From: Scandinavium vulneris_A | GTDB taxonomy: Bacteria > Pseudomonadota > Gammaproteobacteria > Enterobacterales > Enterobacteriaceae | DNA length: 64,000 nt | Direction: 5' to 3' | Assembly: GCA_046518185.1 (NCBI GenBank) | Contig: JBKGRZ010000002.1 | Coordinates: 1 to 64,000, forward strand | Shown: positions 26,940-36,600 of the stretch, one piece after another | How the letters are laid out: each line of letters begins with the position of its first letter | Numbering within the stretch: the stretch's first letter is position 1 | Notes under the pieces: generated by a model | Databases searched by the model: none | What the model was told of the DNA's origin: nothing | What the model saw: only the letters and a program-made list of their open reading frames with translations | Translations under genes and position numbers: made by a program

Positions 26940-27662
26940 TATGGGACAGGATCTTCTACAGGTGCAACCCTTCTCTTTTCCCCCTTAATAAACTTTCCGG
27001 CAATACTCCACGTTAATAATTAAGTAGACGGCGACTCTCTTTATATTGTTAAGGATATATCATGTAATCCTGCACCTACTTATTATGGGTTATTATTTAA
27101 CATTAGCCGATAGGCTCTGAGACGACTTTTACGCTGAAGAGTGAAAAGAAAACTGAGAGATTTATCACACTCTCCAAGCGTGTAAACCATTAGAGATGGT
27201 AACCATTCTCACTATTCCCCTGCAAAGTACATCTTCCCTTACGGCAACACAATCTTCTATAGATCAAGATATTAAACTCAAACCACATCACGTCTTTTCG
27301 GGCAACTTTCGCAAGCAGGTCGGATCACCTGGAGGAAAAAGGACTAATTGTTCACTTTTGCTAAAGCTCACTTAACCCCTGCTTAATTTGCACAATCTTT
27401 CGTTCCTGTCTATATCATGATCAGTACCCAGCAAATTTAAGCTGATAAAAAACAGGGGTTTTCATCCCGAAATAATTCGTCCGTATTCCGGTAAAGACTA
27501 TTTTTTAATTCCTGCTTTGACGGGCAATGGATTTGTGCGCCCGAAATTTAAGACAAGGGCAACCCCATTTAAGGCATTAACTGCGGGAATACGTTTTATC
27601 GTGCGGCGTTTACCTTGCTTGCATAAACGGTAGTACCACTTTATTTGGATGGAGTGATAACC
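26940..27662 (+). other. Long intergenic region upstream of bapA
   Basis: About 720 bases of AT-rich sequence between smpB and bapA with no convincing gene. It likely holds the bapA promoter and regulator sites; in Salmonella bapA depends on CsgD, but no CsgD site can be defended by eye. GGAGTGATAACC just before 27663 is the bapA ribosome-binding site. Confidence 0.5.
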
Positions 27663-30600
27663 ATGCGTCCTTTTTCTATCATTTCTGAATTGACCGGCGT
27701 CACCAGCAATGTCGAAGCCACAGAAGTCACCCTTTCTGCCCCGTCCGTGGTAAAGCTTCAGCTTGAGCGATCGGATATCGCCTCTATCACGCGCTCTGGC
27801 CAGGACATGGTTATCAAGCTTCACACAGGCGAAACCCTGACGATCCACAACTTTTACGCCGAGTATCCGCAGGGCACCAACCAACTGGTGCTCGAAGACA
27901 GCCACGGCGCATTGTGGTGGGTAGAGGACACCGCCGGTGATTTTCATTTCCAACAAATCGAAAATCTTGACGGCTTCATGGTTGCCGAAGGGCAATCCGA
28001 CGGCGGCGCTATCTGGCCCTGGGTTCTGGGCGGTGTCGCGGTAGCCGCAGGGATTGGCATTGCAGCCGGAAGCGGCGGCGGTGGTGGTGGTGGCGGTTCC
28101 GATGACAATTCTGGCAACGGAAGTGGCGATGGCGATGGAGATGGCAACGGAAACGGCGGTGGTGATAATGGCGGTGACGGTGATGGAGGTGATGGCGATG
28201 GTGACGGCGATGGAGGAAACGGCGGCAACGGTGGCGGCAGCACCGCAGACACGACCCCGCCTACCGCACCAACTAATCTGGCTGTTTCCCCTGACGGCAC
28301 CACGCTGACGGGTAAAGCCGAGCCAGGCAGCACCGTTGTAGTCAAAGGTCCGGACGGGACCGTCATTGGTAAAGGCACCGCGGGCAGCGATGGCAGCTTT
28401 ACGATTGTGCTCGATAAACCCCAGATCAGCGGGGAACAGCTGACCGTTGATGCTACCGATAAAGCGGGTAATACCGGACCAAATGCCGAAGTAACCGCTC
28501 CGAATGTCGACTTGCCTGCCACCCCGGTGATTCTCAGCGCGCTGGACGATCACGGCGCAACGCCAACCCCTCTGGGCAATAATCAGATAACCAATGACAA
28601 CACGCCGTTGTTGAAAGGCACCGGCACCGCTGGCAGCACGGTACATATTTTCCAGGACGGGCATCAGATTGGCACCGCCCTCGTCGGCAGCGATGGCACC
28701 TGGAACTTTGCCATCACCAACGCTTTATCGGACGGCATCCATTCCTTCACCGCGATTGCCTTTAACCTGAAGGGTCGTAGCCTGGAGTCCACCCACTTCA
28801 CGCTGACCATCGATACCGTTGCGCCTGATGCGCCACAGCTTTCCGCCGTCACCGACGATGTTCTGACCATTGTCGGCCCGCTGCAAAGCGGTTCTCTCAC
28901 CGATGATGCCCGGCCCACGCTGAGCGGCAAGGGTGAAGTGGGCGACACCATCACCGTCTATGATGGGCAGACCAAACTGGGCACCACGACCGTCGATGCC
29001 AACGGCAACTGGACCTTTACCCCGTCGCAGCCTTTGGCTGACGGGCCGCATACGCTGGTGATTACCCAAACCGACGCTGCCGGGAACGTCAGCGGTAACA
29101 CGCTGTCCCCGACGTTCACCGTGGATACAACCCCACCTAATCCGGCCCAGATTACCGATGTGTCCGAAAACGGCGCGACCGTCACCGGGACCGCAGAAGC
29201 CGGCAGTACGGTATCAATTTACGACAGTAATAACGTCCTGCTGGGATCGGTGGTGGTGGGCAGCAGCGGTGTGTTCGAAGTCACGCTCAACCCGGCACAA
29301 ACGCAGGGCCAGTCGCTTGAAGCACGCATTCAGGATGCCGCCGGGAACGTCGGGCAGCCAACCGACTTCACCGCCTCAGATTCCGGTTTCCCGGTTCAGC
29401 CAATTATCGTTACCGTCACTGATGATTTCGCGCCATCAACCGGGAACGTCACCAGCGGCGGAGACACCAACGACAATACGCCGACGCTGACCGGGACCGC
29501 GGAACCGAACGCCACCATTACCATCAGCGATAACGGCATTCCTTTAGCCCCACCAGTGACCGCAGATGCCAATGGCGACTGGAGCTTTACTCCGCTGGTG
29601 CCGCTCACCGATGGCGATCACGCCTTTACCGCTACCGCCACAAACACTGCCGGAACCAGCGGGCCGTCGACCTCCTTCACCGTGGATATCGATACCCTGC
29701 CGCCAACGCTGAGCAATCTGGCGGTGGTCAGTCAGGGTCAGACCCTGACCGGAACAACCGAAGCGGGCAGCACCGTGGTGGTGAAAGACAGCCTGGGCAA
29801 CACGCTCGGCACCGCCGTCGTCGATCAGAGCGGTAATTTCTCAATCACCCTGAGTACCCCCAAAACCAACGGCGAATCGCTGACGGTTAGCGTGACCGAC
29901 AAAGCCGCTAACATCGGTGTTCCAGAAACATTTAACGTGCCGGATACCACCGCCCCGAATCCACCGAGCGGTCTGGTGGTCACGCCTGATGGTCTGCACG
30001 TCACCGGCCAGGCTGAGCCGAACAGCACCATCACTATTACCGATGGCAACGGCAACGTAATAGGCACCGGTGTCACCAACGGCAGTGGAAACTTCGTCGC
30101 GACGTTAGACACCCCGCAGCTCAACGGTGAGGGTTTGCTGGCAATCGCCACCGATGCAGCGAATAACCCAAGCCAGCCCGCCAGCGTGGTGGCACCTGAC
30201 ACCACCGCCCCAGATGTGCCATCGGGCCTGGTCGTCAACGCCAACGGCACGCAGCTGACGGGCAATGCCGAAGCCGGAAGCACGGTTATTGTGAAAGATC
30301 CGGATGGCAACGTGGTCGGCACTGGCAAAGCGGATCCCGCAGGCCACTTTACCCTGACGCTGACGCCTGCCCAGGATAACGGTGAAACGCTGGCGGTGAC
30401 CGCCACCGATCTGGCAAACAACACCAGCCAGCCTGGCTTTGCCGATGCGCCGGATATCACAGCCCCGGATCAACCGGTTATCCTGCAGGTGACAGACGAC
30501 GTGCCGGGTATCGTCGGTGCCCTCAATAGCGGAGACACCACTAACGACTCACAGCCCACTCTCTCCGGTAAAGCCGAAGCGGGTTCCACGGTGCAGGTCT

Positions 30601-33600
30601 ATGAGAACGGTAATCTGCTCGGCAACGCCATCCTCGACGGCAGCGGCAACTGGAGTTTTACCCCTGACAGCCCGCTGTCTGAAGGCAGCCACCAGTTTAT
30701 TGTGAAATCCACCGATGCTGACGGTAACAGCAGCAGCTCTGCGCCATTCAATATACTGGTCGACACCGTGGCTCCTCTGGTTCCGGCCATTACGCTGGTC
30801 AATGACGATGCACCGGGGATCCTCGGTCCTGTCGCCAATACCGGGCTGACCAATGACAGCACGCCAACCATTAGCGGCACCGGCCAGCCTGGCTCAGTGG
30901 TCCATCTGTTTGATAACGGGGATTTTGTCGCCAATATCACCGTCACGCCATCGGGCACCTGGAGCTACACCTTTACCACTCCGCTCACAGGGACCGATCA
31001 TTCGTTGACGGTCAACGCCAGCGATGACTATGGCAATACCTCGACCGACTCGGCGGCCTGGACCTTTACCCTGGATACCACCGCGCCAACCGTGCCCGGC
31101 TTAACCGACGTCACGACCGCCGGGGGCACAACGCTTGATCCTGGGCAGTTGACCAATGAAACCCAGCCGCACCTGACCGGGACCGGCGATATCGGTTCAG
31201 TGATTACGATTTACGACAACGGCGTCGCCATCGGCCAGGTAACGGTTGATGGCCTCGGGGAATGGGACTTCACGCCCCCCCTGCCGCTGACGGACAATAA
31301 AACGCATGTTCTGACCGCTACGGCCACGGATGAAGCAGGCAATGAAAGCGCCCCGGCAAGCTTTACCCTGCAAGTGGATGCCACTGCGCCTGATGCGCCG
31401 ATTATTGTGTCGGCCACCATCGAAGGCAGCAACGGCGATATTGTGCTGGCGAACGGCAGCGTGACCAAGGAGACGGAGCCGTTGCTGAGCGGTAACGCCG
31501 AACCTAATTCCTCCGTCACGCTGTACAACAACGGCGCGTTCCTGGCGACGGTGCCGACCGACGGCAACGGCGCGTGGAGCTATTTGCCGAGCACCGGCCT
31601 GACTGAAGGGCTGCATGTGATCACCGCCACCGCCACCGATGCGGCGGGAAATACCAGCCCAATATCCGGCGGCTTCTCAGTGCAGATCGATCTTACCCCC
31701 CCTGACATCCCGGCCGCCCCACTGGTTACGGATAATGTCTTGCCGGTGGTCGGAAACATCGCCGATAACGGTTCAACCAACGACACGACCCCTACCTTCA
31801 GTGGAACGGGTGAAGTGGGCAGCACCATCACGATTTACAACGGCACGGATATCATGGGTACTGCTCTCGTCAACGAGAGCGGCAACTGGAGCTGGACGCC
31901 TGGCTCCCCGCTGCCCCTGCCGAATTACGTCATTACCACCACCGCCACCGACCCCGCAGGCAATACCAGTGCGCATTCGCCATCGGTCAGTTTCACGATT
32001 GACACCGATGTTCCGAACGCGCCGGTGATCAGCTATGCCGAGGATGACGTTGGCCCACTCGTCCAGGTCACTACTGGCGGCAGCACCGACGACAACACCC
32101 CGGTTCTGCACGGCACCGCCGAAATCGGCAGCACGGTAAGCATTTTTAATGGCAGCACCCTGGTGGGGACCGCCGTTACGGATGGCAGCGGGAACTGGTC
32201 TCTGGCGCTCGGTACGCTGACGGACAACACCTACACCTTCACGGCGGTGGCGACCGACAAAGCGGGCAACCCGAGCGGCACGTCAAACTCGTTCACCCTG
32301 ACCGTCGACACCGCGGTACTTCTGCCGCCAGTCGTGGAGCAAATCGCCGATGACCTTGGGGTGATTCAGGGGAATTTGACCAACGGAATGTTTACCGATG
32401 ACCAGACGCTGGTGATATCCGGAACCGGTCAGAATGGCACTACCGTAGTTATCTACGATAACGGCGTCGAATTGGGTACGGCGGTGGTCAGCAACGGGCA
32501 ATGGTCGTTCCCGACCCCGACGCTGACGGTCGATCCGCTGACGGAAACTCAGCACAGCTTTACCTTCACGACCCGAGACGGGGCTGAGGAAACGGCCCCG
32601 ACCGCCCCGATTGTCATCACCGTGGATATTGCTCCTCCTGCCGAGCCTGTGGTTAATCTGGTTTCACCTGACGGTACCAATGTGAGCGGAACGGCGGAAG
32701 CCAACTCGACGGTGATCATCAAGAACGCCGCGGGAGATGTGATTGGTCAAGGCGCAGCGGATGCAGGCGGTAACTTCAGCGTCACCCTCTCTCCGGCGCA
32801 AACCGCGGGACAAACGCTGACCGCCATCGATCAGGATCGGGCGGGTAATCAGAGTGGTGGCGTCGATTTCACCGCCTCTAACTCTGGCCTGCCGGATGTG
32901 CCAGTGATCGGCCAGATCCTCGATAACGTTAGCCCGGTCGTCGGCCCGGTCGCCCCTGGCGGCAGCACCGACGACACCACGCCAACCCTGAGCGGCACCG
33001 CCGAAGCCAACGCCACCGTACATATTTACATCGATGGCAATCCGATTGAAGCAGGCAACGTTGTGGCTGACGGCAGCGGTAACTGGAGCTTTACTATCCC
33101 TTCCGACTTGCTGGAAGGGCCGCACAGCTTTACGGTCTCGGCCAGTAATGGCCAGGGCACCGGCGGGCTTTCTGCGCCAACGACCATTACCGTCGATTTA
33201 ACCGCCCCGCTGGCACCGTTCATCACCAATGCCACGGACGACGTTCCGGCTAACGTAGGCACCCTGGGCAGCGGACAGTTGACCAACGATGTGCGCCCAA
33301 CGCTGAACGGGGTAGGCGAACCGAATGCCACCATCACCGTTTACGATAACGGGGTAGCCATTGGCACTGCCACCGCCAACGGCAGCGGGAACTGGAGCTT
33401 TACGCCGACGGCGGATCTCACCAGCACCTCGCATGACTTCACGGTGACCGCGACGGATGCCGCCGGACATACCGGACCCCTTTCCGGGATCTTCACGCTG
33501 AACATTGATGCGGTCGCCCCGATTATCCCGGCGATCACCTCCGTGGCGAACGATAACGGCACGCTGCCGGTGGCGATCCCATCGGGCGGTGCCACCAACG

Positions 33601-36600
33601 ATACCCAGCCGCTCATCGGCGGCACCGGGGAAATCGGCAGCACCATTACCGTGTATGACAACGGAACCGTGCTCGGCACCGCCACAGTGGACGGAACCGG
33701 TACCTGGAGTTTGCCAGCGCCGACGGCCCTGGCCGAAGGCGCTCATAACCTGACCGTCACCGCGACGGATGCGGCGGGCAATACCACCGTGCAGTCAGCC
33801 CCATTCCCGATTGTTATCGATACCGCCCCACCAGCCGTACCGACGCTGCTGACGGTGGTCGACGATCAGCCGGGTGTCACCGGGCCACTGGTTAACGGGC
33901 AATTGACCAACGACACCACGCCAACCCTCAACGGGCGCGGGGAAGCAGGCGCGACCATTAAAGTCTTCTCCGATGGCGTGCAGGTCGGCAGCGGCACGGT
34001 GGACGGCACGGGGGCGTGGAGCGTGACGCCAACCACGCCGCTGACCAATGGGATACATCAACTGACCGTCAGCCAGACCGACCCGGCGGGTAACGTCAGC
34101 GCCAGCACCGGTAGTTTCACCGTCAACGTGGATGCCACCGTGCCTGTCGCACCGATTATCACCTCGGTGGCGGACAACACCGCCCCGGTGATTGGCGTAG
34201 TGCCCAACGGCGGCAGCACCAACGAAACCCGTCCAGCCATTAGCGGTACCGGCGAAGCGGGTTCCACAATTACGCTGTACAACGGCGTGACGGTTATCGG
34301 CACCGCCACCGTTAACGCGGGGGGCAACTGGAGCTTTACCCCAACCACCGCGTTGACCAGCGGCACCTGGAATATCACTGCGACCGCCACCGATGCGGCG
34401 GGCAATACCGGCCCTGCCTCTGCCATTCGCAGCTTTACCGTCGATACCGCAGCCCCCACCATCCCGACCATTACCACGGTGTTTGACGATCAGGGCCCGG
34501 TCACGGGCAATCTGACCACCGGGGCGGTGACCGACGATGCCCGTCCGGCGATCGGCGGCACCAGCGAAGCCAACGCCAGCATCAAAATTTACGATGGCGG
34601 TAATCTGGTGACCACGGTCACCGCCGACGGGAACGGGGCATGGAGCTGGACCCCGGCCAGCGCCCTCTCGCAGGGGAGTCACGTCATCACCGTGACCGCG
34701 ACTGATGCGGCGGGCAACGTCAGCCTCAGCTCCAACAGCTTTACCTTCGTGGTTGACTCGCAGGCTCCGCTGGCACCGGTGATCACCTCACTTGCCGATG
34801 ATGTTACCCCGGTCACCGGGCCCATCATCAGCGGCCAAAGCACCAACGACAACACCCCAACCCTGACCGGGACGGCGGAAGTCGGTGCCACGGTGAACAT
34901 CTACGATGGCACCACGCTGGTCGGCACCACCACCGCCGATGCGCTGGGCAACTGGATTGTCACCACCTCCACGCTGGGCGACGGGCCACACACCCTGACC
35001 GCCAGAGCAACGGATGCGGCGGGCAACCTCGGCCCATCATCGGCAGGCTTTGCCATCACTATCGATACCTCGGCCCCGGTGGTTCCGGTATTGCAGACGG
35101 TGTCGGATGATGTGACCGGCGGCGTGGTCGGCACGCTGACCAACGGCCAGCTCACCAATGACAACAAACCGACGCTGACCGGCACCGCCGAAGCGGGCAG
35201 CACGGTCAGTATTTACGATGGTTCAACCCTGCTTGGCACCACCGTCGCGACGGGCGGCACCTGGAGCTTCACGCCGGGCACTGCGCTTAGCGATGGCTCG
35301 CATACGTTGACCGTGACCGCCACCGATACCGCGGGCAACATCAGCCCGGCAACCGGCAGTTTCGTGGTTGTGGTGGATGCCACCCTGCCAGTGACGCCTG
35401 TCATCACCACTATCGTCGACGATGTACCGAATATTGTTGGCGCAGTGGGCAATGGGCAGCCAACCAACGACACCCTGCCAACGCTGAACGGCACGGCGGA
35501 AGCCAACAGCACCGTGCGCATTTACGATAACGGGGCGCTGGTTACTACCGTCACCGCCAATGGGTCAGGTAACTGGACCTGGACGCCAACTGCGGCGCTG
35601 TCTCAGGGAAATCACAGCTATACCGTGACCTCTACTGATGCGGCGGGCAACCTCAGCGCCACCTCAAGCGCAGCCGCAATTGTGGTGGATACCGTGGCCC
35701 CGGGCGCACCAACCAACCTGGCGGCGAACAGCACCGGGACACGCATTACCGGCACCGCTGAAGCCAACAGTACCGTGACCATCACCAGCAGCACCGGCAC
35801 GGTTCTGGGAACCGCCACCGCCGACGGCACCGGAGCCTTTACGGTCACCCTCTCCCCGGCGCAAACCAGCGGTCAGCCGCTGCTGGCCTTCGCCCAGGAT
35901 AAAGCGGGCAACGTCGGAGGTTCCACCCCATTCACCGCGCCGGATACCCGCCTGCCGGATGCGCCGACCATCACCAGCGTGGTGGATGACGTCGCCAACT
36001 ACACTGGGTCAATTGCCAACGGTCAACTGACCAACGACCCAACGCCGACCCTCAGCGGCCTGGCGCAGGCTAACTCGACGGTCACTATTTATAACAACGG
36101 CGTGCTGCTGGGCACCACCACGGCAAATGCCAGCGGCGCATGGAGTTTCACCCCAACCGCCAACATGACCGAAGGCAGCCACGCCTTTACGGCCACGGCG
36201 ACCAACGCCAACGGGACGGGTGCAGCATCGTCATCCATCAGTATTAACATTGATACCACCGCCCCATCGGCACCGGGCATCACCATCAGCGCCGACGGCA
36301 GCACTCTCAGCGGAACAGCGGAAGCCAACAGCACCGTGACCATCACCCTGCCGAACGGTGCGGGCACCTTGACCGCCACCGCGGGCAGTGATGGCAACTG
36401 GACGCTCACCCTGCCGGTTCGCCAAATTGAAGGCCAGCTGCTAACGGCCACCGCGACCGATGTCGCCGGGAATACTTCCGGCCCAGGCTCGGTGACCGCG
36501 CCGCTCTTGCCGCTGTCGGCGGGGGATAACATCACCAACCTGGCGCTGACCTCCACCGCGACCACCACCACCGAGCATCTCACCGACTACGGCTTACTGC

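Noticed and set aside
33795..34682. Many long minus-strand open frames across bapA
   Set aside because: They arise from the repetitive Ala/Thr/Gly/Asp codons of the Ig repeats read backwards; products are Gly/Arg/Val-rich without domains.
28249..36516. Regular repeats considered as a CRISPR or satellite array
   Set aside because: The period is about 250-310 bases, coding and diverged; there are no short identical repeats with unique spacers.
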